Shown one piece after another: positions 12,146 to 25,068 of a stretch of DNA of 64,000 bases (position 1 is the stretch's first letter; every line of letters starts with the position of its first letter). The notes below the pieces were generated by a model. The model was given only the letters and a program-made list of their open reading frames with translations. It did not search any database and had not been told where the DNA came from. The position numbers and the translations under genes are program-made. The stretch is taken from positions 2,976,001 through 3,040,000 of the forward strand of contig NC_064681.1 in assembly GCF_023278565.1 (NCBI RefSeq), in the 5' to 3' direction. This stretch comes from Colletotrichum lupini (Eukaryota; Ascomycota; Sordariomycetes; Glomerellales; Glomerellaceae).

Positions 12146-13376
12146 ATGCGCGCTGCCGTCATGACGGGGCCGTATCAAGTTCATATTGATCAGTTTCCAG
12201 TGCCACGCATCATCAATACGACTGGCGCAGTAGTTCGGTTCACAACTTCGGCGCATTTTGGTTCAGACCTGCACCGTTATCATGGCTATATAGGAGGGGA
12301 GCCACCGTGTGCGCTGCGCCACGAAGCTAGTATGAACCTACTTCTCGGGCAAGAGTATGTCCTACTTAACCACATGAAAGCTAACAGTTATACAGTGGGA
12401 TTTATTGAGTTCATTGGTAGTGATGCATCACATTTAGCGGTGGGACAATATGTCATCATTCCAGATAATGGCGCTACTGGACACATCGATATGGGAGTTG
12501 CGACTGGACCTCGCATGGGCCTAGCCTTCGGAGGTCTTAACGGAGGTCTCCAAGGTTTTAACTCAGATTCTCCTCAAACGTTTTGATTCTTCGTTACTAA
12601 TGATGCTTGACCAGCTCCTTACGCCCGAGTACTGTTCGCCGACATGGCTCTTATCCCCGTCCCCTTGACCGCCGAGACCACCAACACCAGCATCGAACAA
12701 GACTACCTGACCGTTTCCGATGTCTTCTCCATCGGATGGATTGCTGTCACTAGATCCGGCTTTGAGCCCGGCGACACTGTTGCTGTATTTGACGCTGGTC
12801 CCGTGGGCCTGTTTGCTGCGTACTCCGCCATACTTCGCGGGGCATCTCGGGTGTACAGTGCAGACCATGTCCCCATGAGACATGAGAAGGCCGCATCCAT
12901 CGGAGCCGTGCCCATCAACTTCATGGACAGTGATCCTGTACAGCAGATTCTCGCATACGAGCCCGGTGGTGTCATCCGAGCCGCCGACGCCGTCGGTATG
13001 GAAGCCATCACTGCCAACGGTACAATGCAGCAAAACATCGTGCTGAATCAGATGGTCGAACTCGTCGCTGCAGGGGGCGGAATTGGCCAGATTGGAATCT
13101 ACCTGGCCCAACCAAACACTGGTTTGGCTCCGAATGCAGAGAGAATCATGCCGGAAGTCTCGTTTCCCTCGCCCAGTTCTTTTCGAAGGCTATCAGATAC
13201 GAAGGTGGTATCGCAGATCCCGAGACTGTTGCTGGGGAGCTCGTCAACTTGATTTCCAGAGGTATTGCGAACCAGGCTTCGTGGCTAGCGCATCTATCGA
13301 CATTGAGGAAGTCCCTACGTACTATGAGCGGTTGAGCAATCAACAGGAGCTCAAGGTATTCATCAAGTTCCCTTGA
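12146..13376 (+). pseudogene. Zinc-type medium-chain alcohol dehydrogenase (glutathione-independent formaldehyde dehydrogenase-like), broken
   Basis: The sequence is a clear MDR dehydrogenase: an N-terminal GroES-like part (GSDLHRYHGYIGG, PDNGATGH) and a Rossmann part (GDTVAVFDAGPVGLFAA, then GGIGQIGIYL). Exons are 12146-12329, 12396-12554 and 12615 onward, with introns of 66 and 60 bp; the first has GTATGA, GCTAAC and ACAG signals. Two single-base losses, near 13166-13168 and near 13274, throw the reading frame; beyond each, the family sequence resumes in a new frame and runs to a stop at 13376. The Cys that normally precedes GSDLH and binds catalytic zinc is Phe38 here, and the usual GHE is RHE. 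It could not make an active enzyme. It sits between two copia copies and is not itself RIP-mutated, so decay seems to be by ordinary drift. Confidence 0.88.
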
Positions 13377-13656
13377 ATAATGAACTCGATGACCGACTAG
13401 CCTGTAAAAATGGGCTGAGTGCATCTGCAGGATATCCAAGCACCCTTTCTGGTACTTGGAGTCACGGGTTGTATCCATCCTCGCGACATGTAGACTCAAA
13501 GAGTTTACTTGCGAGGAGTCGACGGGCTTTGCGGAAGCACAAATTTCAAGAGCACGGTATATCTGACCAAGGTACCTAGACGTTGCTCTCACTAAACTTC
13601 AACTCCTTGTACATATTACGTATTTGGAATAACTTGAGACTGGCTGCTTGTTCTCA

Positions 13657-15318
13657 TCAAGACTTGTCCATGACCAGATCCAAAATTGTAAGATTTGGCC
13701 CAGTCCATCTCTTCCCTTTGATGAACCATAGACCTACTGCAACCAGCAGGACGAAGACCATGACTGGTCCGCAATAATTCATGTTCTCTGCAGTTACAGG
13801 AATCGTCGAAGGGAAAGGTAGGAATACAATGACATAAAGGGTGTAGACCAAGGCAAACGAGTTGATATAAAGACCGAACCGACCAAGGTTCCACTCTCCT
13901 AGTTCAACACCTCCTTTGGAAGAGAAGCGAGCGTACAACATGCTGCTGATTGCGATCGCATAGCTGAGGTAGAGAGCCATGGATGAGAGGGAAGTGATAG
14001 CGCCGAAAGCAACGTAACTCGAACTTCCAATGTTGAGAAGACAAAGAGCACAAACAATGAACACTGTGACGATAATGGCGCGAATCGGTACGCGGTGCTT
14101 TGGGTGGACGTATGCCAGATAAGCAGGCATGCCTCCGTCCCTGGACCAGGCCCAAGTGAGACGGGATACGGATGCGATGTTGGCCAAGTTGACGCTAAAC
14201 GAGACGACGAAGAGGCCGGTGATCATGGCCGTCGTGGCGCCCTTGGAGCCGGTAATGCTGAGAAGAATGGTGAGAATTGGACTAGCCGAGTTGAGGGCGT
14301 CGTCGATTGAGCCCATTGAGACGAGAATGACGCAGACCATGATGAATCCAAGGCATCCGTTCATAAAGATGGACCAGAACATGGCACGAGGGACCGCAGA
14401 CTTGGCCTTTCGGGTTTCCTCGCTCATGTGAATGGCACTGTCGAACCCTAGACAGATTGTTAGTCAAAACGTTGGATTATCTCTGGAAGATTGGCTCATA
14501 CCGGTGAAACTCCAAACACAAGTCAACATGCCGAGATTCCAAGCAATGAAGTTATCCGTCCATCCAGACGCAATGTTGGTTTCCAAGAAGAAGCTGCTCG
14601 AGTGTCGAGTCCCCATCACGGCCAAAACCACGACAAAGACGACGAACAAGCAGACATGAAGAACTCCAGCCACAAGCTCAACCCACGGGATCACTCTAAA
14701 GCAGTACGTGTTCATCAAACCCTGAATAACGCACATAGCGATGACGAGCACCGAGGTGTGCCAACCTCCCGGCACATAGTTGGGGTGATTCAGCTCAATC
14801 ATAGACTCCAAGAGAATGATGGTGACGTTCGCAATGCCAGCAAGGAGCGACACATAACCAAACCACGTCGACCAACCCTGGATCCAGGTTGCGAAGCGCT
14901 TGACGCGTGCGGGGGCGAGGTGGAACGTCCAGTGGTACTGGGCACCGGCGACGGGTTGAATCGAGGCCATCTCGCCCAACGAAGCGGCTTGTGCGATGGC
15001 TCCGCAAAACACGATGACGAAGCTGAAAATGAATGTTTGGGGTCCGCCGTTGTAGAGTGCAAAGTACATGTTTCTTGGGATGGAGTCAGACCAAGCACGG
15101 CCATGAATCTTTAGAGCGGATCGACAGTATACTTACGTGCACATGCCTTCCCATAAGGCCATGTAGGTCAACGAAAATGCGAAGAGCTGGGAGAAGGAGA
15201 ACACTCTCCGCGTTCGCGTCTGGTTGTAGACTTCGGATCCATGTTTTGACTCGTTTGCGTCAATCTGACTGGCGTTTTTGGCGGCGGGCAGCAGCTCGAT
15301 TGCTTCTGCGGGAGCCAT
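13657..15318 (-). CDS. Amino acid/choline-type permease (APC superfamily)
   Basis: The three exons 15318-15137, 15073-14502 and 14447-13657 join in phase to 514 residues. Introns of 63 and 54 bp have GTAAGT/AAG and GTATGA/TAG borders. The protein is a multi-pass permease of the fungal amino acid/choline transporter family (GABA permease and choline permease relatives). It has the characteristic WEGMCTNMYFALYNGGP segment after a cytosolic N terminus, EMASIQPVAGAQYHW in the early helices and GFDSAIHMSEETRKA at the second splice junction. About 12 hydrophobic segments are visible, the usual number. It would import a nitrogenous substrate at the plasma membrane; the exact substrate cannot be read from sequence. 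The start is the ATG giving MAPAEAIELL. It is an apparently intact gene within repeat-rich DNA. Confidence 0.85.
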
Positions 15319-16486
15319 GACGAGATGCTCGAGAGACCAATTGAGGCAGTAATAGAAGGGAAGTCAACAACAAGAAAGCGTTCTGAGTTTCCTTGATGTA
15401 AAATGGGGATGAATGATATGCTTTCGATCCGCGGCACATGTAAGAGTCTCTTCAAGGAGTCGAGTTGGGGAAGATTAAAAGAGCCGGGCAGCACCTCCAC
15501 AGCCTTGGCCAAATGCTGCACCATATGCACATAAATATCAGCAGGTGTAGCCACAGACGAGAGAGATGCGAGACAATGACCCCAGTAGCCGCAGTAAGCT
15601 TGCAGATGGATGGGCGACTCTGAACGTAGGGAATGATTGGCGAAGGGAGTATCCGGATCATCTCCTTTGATGCAGCTACGGTTGGCGGTTGGAAATCAGT
15701 ACCAACGAGATTTAATCAAAGATTCGGACTAGGTTCCGCTGAATATGCATGTTGAAGCAAACACTGCTTCCTCGATGGGAACTATTACCGACCAACAGGT
15801 GGCCTCCGCGGTGGGTTCGAGCCGGGGTTCCTGCATGCCGGGAGGGGTTCGACCACACGGACTCTACCCGTACCGTTCCCGGAGCTACTTGGCATCACCG
15901 GACCCTCCAAACTTTGCAGTTGGATCGATCACATATTGTCTCTGCCGGTCAGATTCCGTTGTGGTCATCACTTCGTTAGTCGTGGGCTGAAGAATACCCG
16001 GGTACCAGGGTTACGCTGCTTTGCGCCCATGTATTCGTCACTTCTCCGTGCGATCTCCCAGCGCGACTCAGGGTGAGGGAATCGATATCCAAGGTACCTG
16101 CAAATATTCTGACTCCGATCCTAGGTGAATCTGGTCCGGATGTCTGAGCTCCTCTGCAGAGAATGTAATCCGACTCATTGATCGATCTCACAACGATGGT
16201 CTGGATGCTTGCATGTGGCTGGGGTTTAGGGACTGCTGTCTTCTGAGAGGCATGTGTCCGAGCCAATGAACGCAGTGAATACTAATTGGGCATAATCAAG
16301 TTGGAGAGCAAACTTTGCCAGGTTACGCGCGGAAGCTTACTACTTTACGTGCCATTTCAAAAAGTACGCACTAGAGTCTGGATACGGACACATGAAGTGT
16401 GATGTTTCCAACAGTCCCAACGAAGCCTGCCATGTTGATCTTAAGGACCAGACTCAAGATGAGTTCAATTTAACTGCTCGACATCT
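15319..16486. other. Promoter and intergenic DNA, no gene recognised
   Basis: It contains the upstream region of the permease and, further right, unmutated sequence. A 33-codon open stretch just left of the copia site at 16392-16491 continues a short way across the insertion point into 23289-23343, but has no recognisable family. Confidence 0.45.
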
Positions 16487-16491
16487 CATTT

Positions 16492-16693
16492 TGTCGGATT
16501 GGAAGTCCAATTCGACCGCGGCATACAGCCGACTGCGCAGGGGCCAATTAGGGGCCCTATTTACGATTATCGTAGCTAGCCTAACCTACGGTTAGAACCT
16601 CCTTTTTATACCTATATAGATATCTAGATAGTTTAATTAATCTCTTCGTTAACTACGGTTCGAACTAACTACTTTATAATAGGGATATTAATA
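16492..16693 (+). repeat. 5' LTR of copia copy 2
   Basis: 202 bp, TGTCGGATTGG to GGGATATTAATA. The first about 90 bp are unmutated; RIP-type changes accumulate towards the inner end. Confidence 0.92.
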
Positions 16694-19600
16694 CTAATTA
16701 GTAATTAAATTCTACTATCGTAGATCGGTAAGGTATCTTACTATATAAAAGAGACGACTTCTTAATACCGTACGGGATAGGAGATTCGTACTAATTAACC
16801 TTACGGAAGTAAACGAAAAAGGGGGCAATTCTCGAATACCGTACGGAATTAAGTAATCGTAGCCCTTTATTACTTACGAGAGGTCGACGTCTACTACGTT
16901 AAACGACGTTAATTAACGGAACCGCTTGAGTAACTAGTTTTTTACCGTTACCTTAAGTAGCCTTTTTATTAAATAACTTTTCCGCAGCCGGCCCGCAATT
17001 AGAAATTAACTAGTTAAATCGGTAAAAAGAAATACTTACGTAGCGACTACCCGCCTAGTTAATTAGCGCGACGGGCGAGCTCGATAGTATAATATAAAAG
17101 AGCACCGCGCAATTAAAAAAAGGGATCTCTAAACGTAAATATTCTTAGTTAGTATAATAAGAAGCGTATAGGAGTTATTAAGCTAAGAGATCTACGGTAT
17201 ATAAAAAAAGTCTACTACTACTAGGATCTCACGGGTACGACCTCAAGCCCGCAATCTAAATAACCTCCCCGTAGCTCCCTTAACTACCCCCTAAGTATTA
17301 CTTAGGAATATAGTATAGGGGACGGTCTAACGAGGGAGGAGGGGATTTAGAGATTACGGAGAGCACGAGGCTTAAGAGGCTAGAAGTATATAGAAAAGCG
17401 GAAATCGGTAACTAGTAAAGATCCCGAGACTAATTATTATATCGTCCTACGGTAATATAAACGTCTACTGCTACTATTAAAAAAAGGAACTACTAAAACC
17501 TACCTTTTTATACTAAACGAAAAGGAGGATCTTAATAAGTACGATAGCTAGCGATTTAGAAAGGTAGTAGTAATTACTAAAGAGGGTAGAAACGAGAGTA
17601 GTAGCGAGACGGTAAGAGGAAGCGGGAATCTCCTAGACCTTAATAAATTCGTCGGGTAGTAAAAGCACGGATTTACTACGGCTAGTGCGCGGATTAAATA
17701 TATCCCTATTAAAGTTAAACACGCTAGTAACTACTAATATAAGTATAAGCTAGGGCACGACCCTTAGCGAATTAAGGTAAAGAAGGAGAGGGTAAAACCC
17801 GATCTTAGATAGAATCCCTATCCCTTATAAGTAGGTAAATATTAACCCGGACTATTAGGGGACGTAGATATATAGAATTGCGGATTAGCTTAATAGCGAG
17901 TAAATTAACGCGGTATTAATCTATTTAACTAAGGTTTACGAGAAAAAGGGGCTATAGGGGTAACCCCTATTTTATAAGATCGCAGACGACCTTAGCTATT
18001 AGCTAGACGAATAGTTCGTAAGCGTAAGCCTAGGAATTACGAAAGCGGTTAATAGATTTTTTTATAGGCGAGGGGTACTATTAGCGTAATTATAATCGCG
18101 AGAACCTTACGAAATCCTAGTAGCGACGATTACGGAGGAGGAATTCGTAATATAGACCTAGGTATAAGTCGATAGGGCGTATAATCGCTTTAACGAATTT
18201 AGAAAAAGGGTAAACGACCTAGATTTCCTTCTTATAATTACTAACGGTAATCTATCGTTACAAAAGGATATATAGAGGTAAAATATAGTACTAGAAGTAC
18301 GATAATCGATAATTCTGCCTATTTCGATCTATAGCTCGTCGCCGCTACTAATACGAAATTCGGTACTAATCGGCTAGTAAGAAAGGAGGTAGACTACCCG
18401 AAGTTACTAATAGTACGTAGCGACGCAGGGATCGCATATAGATACCGAAAATCTAGCGACGAATACGAAGTAGTTTATAGACCTTAAAAAGATCTTCTTA
18501 AAAGAGAAATTATATTCTAGGGGGAAGTATAAGGTCTTATAAGAAACCCTAACGATGTTTTACGATTACTACGAAAAAGTCGGAATTAGGGAACACTAAT
18601 ACTATTTAGTAGTTAATATTATATTTATAGGCAAAGCCTCTAATTACTATTATAAAGTAGTGCGTAATCTCGATCGAAACGACTTTCTTAGTATAATTAA
18701 CGCAATCCGAAGCTACTTCGAGACCTATAATAAGAACCTAGAGCTCTTATTTAAGCTACGAGCGATTTCTTTCGCATCTATAGCTAGGATAATAGAGGGC
18801 AAATGGCGAGTAGAAATCCTCGAAGAGCTTATTAATTAAATTAATAAGCTAATAAAAACCTAGCTAAATAAGGGGACTAACGAGTAGAAAGTCGGATATC
18901 TTTATACCGTAGTTTAGCGCGTTTTAGAAGCGAAAATAACTCTATATTAAGTACTTAAAGACTATAAGACGCTCTGCTCGAGGCTAAGATCTAGCTTTAA
19001 TATTAAGGCGAGAATACTATACTAAACCTACCTCTAGGCGTACGACGGCCCTTACTAATAGCATTAGGTTAACCGAACGTATAATAGGAAAGGAAAGGAA
19101 GCTAAGTACGGCAATCGCTAGTAGGGAATCCTAGATTTATTAAATAGGTAGAGATTTAACTCGCGAGCAGGGTAACGGAAGAAGTAGTGTTTTATTTATA
19201 AAAAGGATAGATATTAGTTAAGTAATTATTCTAAAAAAGAGCGTACTAAATCGTACGAATAATATAGAAAATCGAGGGTAGTAGATAGTAAAACTAGCCC
19301 TTATCGATTTAACTAATTCCTCGTTATATATAAGGGTAGATCCGGGGGCACGGAACCTAGCGAAAGTAGCTAATTTAGTAGCCTAAAATACCCGCACCCT
19401 ATAAGAGATTCGGAAGATAAGGAAGATCTTACCTCCTATACTAACGAATTAGATTATAACGAAGTTAATAATATTAACTACTCTTTCTTCGCCCCGTTAG
19501 CCTCGGGAGGATATACGAGGCTAAACGAATAAAAGGTAGTAGAAGCCCTTAATAAGCAGGCTTTTATTTATAAATAGTAAAAAAAGGTCCCTTAGACAAC

Positions 19601-22600
19601 GGATACGGAGGTAAGCAAAAGGACGAATCTAATAGCGCAGAATTCTACTCTCTTAATATCTAAAGAAAAGAGATAAGGTACTAAGTAATTCTAGGGGTAG
19701 CTAGAGGGGTCCTTTTTATACTACTTAGATTACTTAAATACTAAGCTCGTATAAGCATTCTACGCGAACGAAAGGTACGGCCTAAATAATTTCTATAGGA
19801 TTATCCTAAATACTAGGGTATCGTAATAGTTAATAAGAGGAAAAGGGCAATTCTAGGCGCTATAGAAAATCGCGCTAGTAACGCTTAATACGTCGATAAT
19901 AAGTATTACGAGGATTAGCTTCGGCCTAGGTAAAGAAATCGTCGCCCTAGGTACGGGAGAAGTAGAGACGTACTTCGGAACGATAACTTTCTATATCCTA
20001 CCCGTTAATACCCTATTTCTCTTATATTTAAAAAATATAGATCGACTAGGTATTATATTCGATAATACGAAGAACAAAATCTTTAGCTATAAGTACTTCG
20101 AAATAGTCGAACGATAATAGGGGTACGCGTTTATAAAGCTTACTAACGACACGAAGTCGATTAATTACCTAACGGAAAGTGAGCTTAGATAACTATACTA
20201 GAGATTTAGCTACTCGTCGGTCGCGAGGCTATATAACCTCCTAAAGTATTTAGGTAATAATAATATCGAAATAGGGGCGCTAGAGTAGTTAACGAAAGTA
20301 TACTATTAATACTAAATAAATGCGCAGAGCCCACGTAGATTTAAATTTAAATTACGTAATAAACTTAATTTTAATTAGGAGATCGTTATTAATATCTTTT
20401 ACTTAAATAGTCGACCGGTCCTATATATAATCGACGAGGCTATATTATTCTAAGTAGGGCAATTCCTGCGGGATCTATAAGTAAAAATAGTATGGGTAGC
20501 TCTATAAAAAAGCTGGATTAATATATACTAGGGACCGCTAGACGGTATTAGAACCGACGTTAATACTAGTTTTAAGTTAATAAAATTTAAAAAAAATGCG
20601 ACGGCCTATAGTATATAGTTAAAAGTCGTGCCCGTCGAAGCGTACTATAGTATTAGAAAAGTAGAAAGGGCGCACTAGTAATTAAAAAGAGCGTTTAAAA
20701 TTATTAAAAAAAAAAATCCCGATTCTAACGACGACGAATGCCTCTAGATAGTACTTAAATACTATAACGATACTATAGGGCCTAACGGGCTTATACCGAC
20801 GCTTTTAGTATTTAGAGCATATTTAAAAACGACCTTAGCCTCGCTACCGTCGCTAGACGTAAGCTAGCGAGCTTAAGTAGTTAAAAAAGTAATATAGGCA
20901 CTGCGCGAGGTAAGTATAAGAAAGTAAATTAATAAGGCAATTACTATACGTAATAGGCCCGACATAGGGGTTAATTTAGATATGTCCCTAAATTCGGATA
21001 TACGAGTATAGCACGAAATTACTTAATAATAGGCTAGGCTATATAAATTAATTTCCGTTAACGAGCGTTCTTACGTAGTTACGAGAGATCGCGACTAGCT
21101 ACTTAAGGTATTAATTACGGTAGTTAGACCATATTATATAGATCCTATCGAGGTGATTTTTAGCTTATAAAAAGAAGAAGAGCTAGGGGAAGCTATATAA
21201 CCCGCGGCAAAGGTATAAGAAATTATCCTTAACGAAATCGTCATAGTAGTACTAATAGACGACGAGGAAAAGGAAATTGCCGAAAGGGCACTAATACGTC
21301 GCGGGAGACTACGATAGTAAGTACTAACGCGGCAATTTATTATTAGTAACGAGGTAATTAATACCTTTTATATAGTAAAAGAGAAAGCCGATTTCGAGCT
21401 AGTAGTTAAACTACGTAAGGAAGGTATAATTATAACTATTAGAAAGCCGTATAAAGGATTAGATCTTATCGAAGTAGATACTTTGCGCGATCGAGGGGTC
21501 TATTAATTTATCCTCTACGATCTAGAAAAGTATACAAACCTCCGCATATTTAAATCGCAAATAGTTCGTAAAATTAAACAAAAAGGAATACCCTAACCGT
21601 ACGAGAAGTCTAGATACGTAATTTAGGGGTATAGCGACGTTAAAAAGGTAACGCTACTTATATAATTACTTACTATATAGCGCTATAGCTAACGATTAAT
21701 AATAGTACTAATAATATTATTGCGGAAAAGGGGATACGAGATTTAGAGCCGTGATATTACCTAGGTATATACTTAATCGGCCACAGGGCTTATAAGGAAA
21801 ATCCTAGCCTATCTACCGAAAGAAATAGCTAGTAAGTACTTAAAAAGTACGATTATTAAAATACTTAAGCTACTATATAGGCTCGTAGAATCGGGCACCT
21901 ATTAGTAGGCTACTTACTACGATTTTTATATTAATTAACTATTAATAATTACCTCTACGTATAACCCGTACTTACTAGTTACGGAGTACGAAGGCGACTA
22001 ATTTAGGATCGTTAGAATATAAACCAACGATATATTAAGCCTATCTAATATTAACTTTATAAAGAAAGAGGATAAGGAGCTTTAAAAAGCGGGCTTCGTA
22101 GCGAAGCTAAAAGAGGTCCTTATAATAAATACCCCCTTAGTATTTAATAGCGGGATTCTTATAATCGAAGGGGAAACCGTCGTCTTTTAGTAAAAGGGGT
22201 AGGGTAAGAAGATTAACCTCGTCGACCCGAACGTAACCGATATTAAGAAGTAGTATAAGGCTAAGCTTATGCGAGGGGTATATATTATAAGTATTTATTA
22301 GCTTAAGGTAACTTTTAACTACGCTAGGGTAGCACAGGCTATAAATCTAACTAAATAAGACGTCGAGGTACTTAATAAGTAGCTTAAGTAGTAATAAACG
22401 AATCTCGATCGAGGTCTCGTTTACTACCTAATCGACCTTACGACTAGTAAGCTCTACGTCTTCGTTAATAGGTTATTTACGAATAATAACGACCTTACTT
22501 CGTAATTAGGGTATATTATTATCCTAACTAACGAGAGTATAAATAAGAGCGAATTTACTATATATAGTAATATAATCTATTACTCGTTAACTAAAAATAA

Positions 22601-23086
22601 GCGGGTAACGAGAAGTATACTAGCGTTAGAGGTTTATAGTATAGTTAATAGCGTTAACCTCTCTTACGCAATTTTAACGACGCTAAAGAAAATTACTAAT
22701 CGAATTAGCTTTTTACTTATTCTAACGGTTATTTATACCGATTCTTACTCGCTATACGAATGCCTCGTTAAATTAGGAACGATAAAGGAAAAGAGGCTTA
22801 TAATCGATATTATAGCCCTTAGGTAATCGTACAAAAGGCGCGAGATACTTAAGATCCGTTAGATTAATAATAAAAATAACCTCGCAGACGCTTTTATAAA
22901 AGTAGTACTAAATAAGGGATTAGAGTAATTCGTAAGTAGCGGAAAAGTTACTATATAAATAGAGGGATAGGTTATATAAAAAGAATAGAGAAAAGGGGGA
23001 AAAGGAGACGACTTAATAAACGGGCCCGAGGTCGAATTATACCTCTAACCGTAGCGGTTAAATTAATAAAAAAAAGAGAAAGTTAG
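16694..23086 (+). pseudogene. Gag-pol remnant of copia copy 2
   Basis: The polyprotein is shredded by stops but readable in pieces. Near 19188-19240 is a degraded CCHC zinc knuckle (CFIYKKDRY...SNYSKKER). At about 19900-20100 lies the protease/linker segment with ISFGLGKEI and DRLGIIFDNTKNKIF. At about 20190-20245 a gag-pre-integrase motif reads RFSYSSVARLYNLLK. RT sequence is visible around 21590-21830 (EKSRYVI, SRDIT, ATGLIRKILAYLPKEI), and RNase H around 22440-22925 (KLYVFVNRLF, IYTDSYSLYECLVKLG, ADAFIK). The equivalent regions in copies 1 and 3 lie on the minus strand in mirrored order. No intact frame longer than a few dozen codons remains, so the copy is dead. Confidence 0.85.
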
Positions 23087-23288
23087 TATTAAATTAGAAG
23101 TCTAATTTAACTACGGTATATAGCCGACTACGCAGGGGCCAATTAGGGGCCCTATTTACGATTATCGTAACTAGCCTAACCTATAGTTAGAACCTCCTTT
23201 TTATACTTACGTAGATATCTAGATAGTTTAATTAATCTCTTCGTTAACTACGGTTCGAACTAACTACCCTGTAATAGGGATACTAACA
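23087..23288 (+). repeat. 3' LTR of copia copy 2
   Basis: 202 bp, TATTAAATTAG (from TGTCGGATTGG) to GGGATACTAACA. It is RIP-mutated on the inner side, with the last about 20 bp clean. Confidence 0.92.
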
Positions 23289-23293
23289 CATTT

Positions 23294-23959
23294 GGTCTTT
23301 TGACTCCATATCATATGTACCACGAAACTTCTCGTCACATTAGATGTTGGCCCACAGGCAAACTTCGCTTCCATCCTTGGAACACGTAACAGAACCAGAG
23401 TGGAAATTTCACCACGCGCACACACAGAGAGGGTTTTTTGAGAACCCGACGGAAGGACTCGAACTATATAATAATCTCAAAGATTTGGTAGGCAGTCTGT
23501 CACCCTTCTTACGCACGAAAGAGAAGGCTCCGTCATGTGGGATTCCCAAGCACATGTATTACCTGTTCTTAGCAAGTGCACATGTATGATTAACTCATTG
23601 AAGACACGACGGAGTTCACACACTAGCATGCTTGAGCCGAGCAACCCTACTTTAGATTCTGTTTTGGTTGATTTGCTCGATACATGGCACGGAGCTGCTG
23701 TGTAGATCTTCGCAAACTACTCCGGATTCTGATCAGAACGCCGGGCTGTTGGATCGATGATGAATTGCCCACACAATTACCATGGGCCTGTCCTGCCCCC
23801 CCCCCCCCCCCTTTCGTAGCTCAATGTAGCTCAAGGTGCTTATTAATTACAAAGTTTAAACACTCTATAACCCCATTAAGGAAATAGTAAAACCACGAGG
23901 AGGAGGCTTAACTAAATCCTTTTAGCGAGGATTATATTAATAAACTAGCTAAGTATAGC
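23294..23959. other. Intergenic: C16 homopolymer and an AT-rich, RIP-like patch
   Basis: No gene is recognised. A run of 16 C lies at 23796-23811. The last about 75 bp before the LTR at 23960 lose CpA/TpG like RIP-mutated DNA, but do not match the internal end of the copia copies, so they derive from something else. Confidence 0.5.
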
Positions 23960-24164
23960 TATTAGTATCCCTATTATAGGGTAATTAGTTTAAACCGTAA
24001 TTAATAAAAAGATTAATTAAACTATATAAATATCTACGTAGTAGGTATAAAAAGGAGGTTCTAACCGTAGGTTAGGCTGGCTACGATAATCGTAAATAGG
24101 GCCCCTAATTGGCCCCTGCGTAGTCGGCTGTATGCCGCGGTCGAATTGGACTTCCAATCCGACA
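23960..24164 (-). repeat. Stand-alone copia LTR with non-matching flanks
   Basis: 205 bp, TATTAGTATCCC to CCAATCCGACA. The left half is RIP-mutated and the right half is clean. The flanking pentamers ATAGC (left) and CTATG (right) do not match, unlike the four other insertions here. It therefore marks a rearranged junction rather than a simple solo LTR. The right edge abuts a truncated gene. Confidence 0.88.
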
Positions 24165-25068
24165 CTATGCCTCCTCATTCACTCCATCAGTAATCACGGA
24201 CGACTGAATCTTGCAAAAAAAGTACTCTTCGGTGCCATCGCTGCTTGGGGCATCTCTGGAATAACGATGACGGCCTTTCAATGCTCCCTACCGCAGCCGT
24301 GGCTTACCACTGCTGGTAAGAAGTGCCCAGGCCGAGAGGGTATTTTCCTCTACAACGGCGTGATGGACATCTTTACGGATGTTTGTCTATGTATGCTTCC
24401 CGTCGCTATGATGTGGAAAGTGCAGACTGCGTTGAAGAGAAAGGCAATGGTTGTTGCCCTTTTCACCACGCGCATCATGTAAGTTGCTCCGATATTTCAA
24501 TTCAGCGATGTATCAGTTGACAAATCTTTCGCACAGCATTCCTATAATCACGATTCCGAGACTGATTCACACACATATCATGGTAACAGACTACACTGAC
24601 ACGACATGGAACGCTGTACATCACATCATATGGTTACAAGTCTCACTAGGCATGTCAATCCTCACAGCATGCATCCCAAGTCTGAAGGGAGTCATCGACA
24701 GCCTCCTCGGGTCCACCTCCGTGGCCGCCATTCAGGCACCTTACCATTTGTCCTCGTCAGGCAAAGACGGCGGTAGGCTTCAACCAACGACTTGGCCGAT
24801 CGGCAGCGGGTCCAACACGAGACCGGGGTCTCATCTGGCGAGCGGCGCAGGAGATTCGAGGATCGCGAGGGCTGGTTTGGCTAGAGTACCCGAGTGGTCG
24901 GTCGGTTGCAGGGTCCACGGTTATGTAGAGAAAGTAGCTTTCGGTCGCAGTGAGAGTGTGAGGAAATTGACTGAAGATGGAGAGTTTGGGGCGTCTTCTG
25001 ATGAGAGGCGGAGATCGAGCTCACAAGAGGGGTCCATGAAGTCTGCTGAGGCTGACTTGCGATTGTAA
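24165..25068 (+). pseudogene. PTH11-type rhodopsin-domain integral membrane protein, 5'-truncated
   Basis: Directly after the LTR the sequence reads as the middle of a fungal rhodopsin-domain protein. There is a helix ending in GISGITMTAFQC, the FQC/LPQPW loop and a KCPG Cys pair. These are followed by YNGVMDIFTDVCLCMLPV and a TTRIM end of helix. A 58-bp intron (24479-24536) follows, then WLQVSLGMSILTACIPSLK, the characteristic last helix of the family. A Ser/Thr-rich cytosolic tail runs to the stop at 25068. About the first 100 residues (the first two to three helices) are missing and are not seen elsewhere in the window. The family is linked to host or nutrient sensing in plant pathogens. 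Without its N terminus and promoter it is presumably dead; a chance start in the LTR would not restore the missing helices. Confidence 0.8.

Larger units (their letters stand above)
16492..23288 (+). mobile_element. Ty1/copia-type LTR retrotransposon copy 2, full length, RIP-destroyed
   Basis: 6797 bp with paired 202-bp LTRs and a perfect target duplication CATTT (16487-16491 and 23289-23293). A polypurine tract (23068-23082) lies 4 nt before the right LTR, fixing plus orientation. Domain order is gag, protease, integrase, reverse transcriptase, RNase H, which defines Ty1/copia rather than gypsy. The interior is strongly RIP-mutated, though somewhat more CpA survives than in copies 1 and 3 (for example gcagccggcccgcaatt near 16983). 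Confidence 0.94.

Noticed and set aside
23796..23811. C16 homopolymer
   Set aside because: Simple tract with no associated gene; may be an assembly or length-polymorphism feature only.
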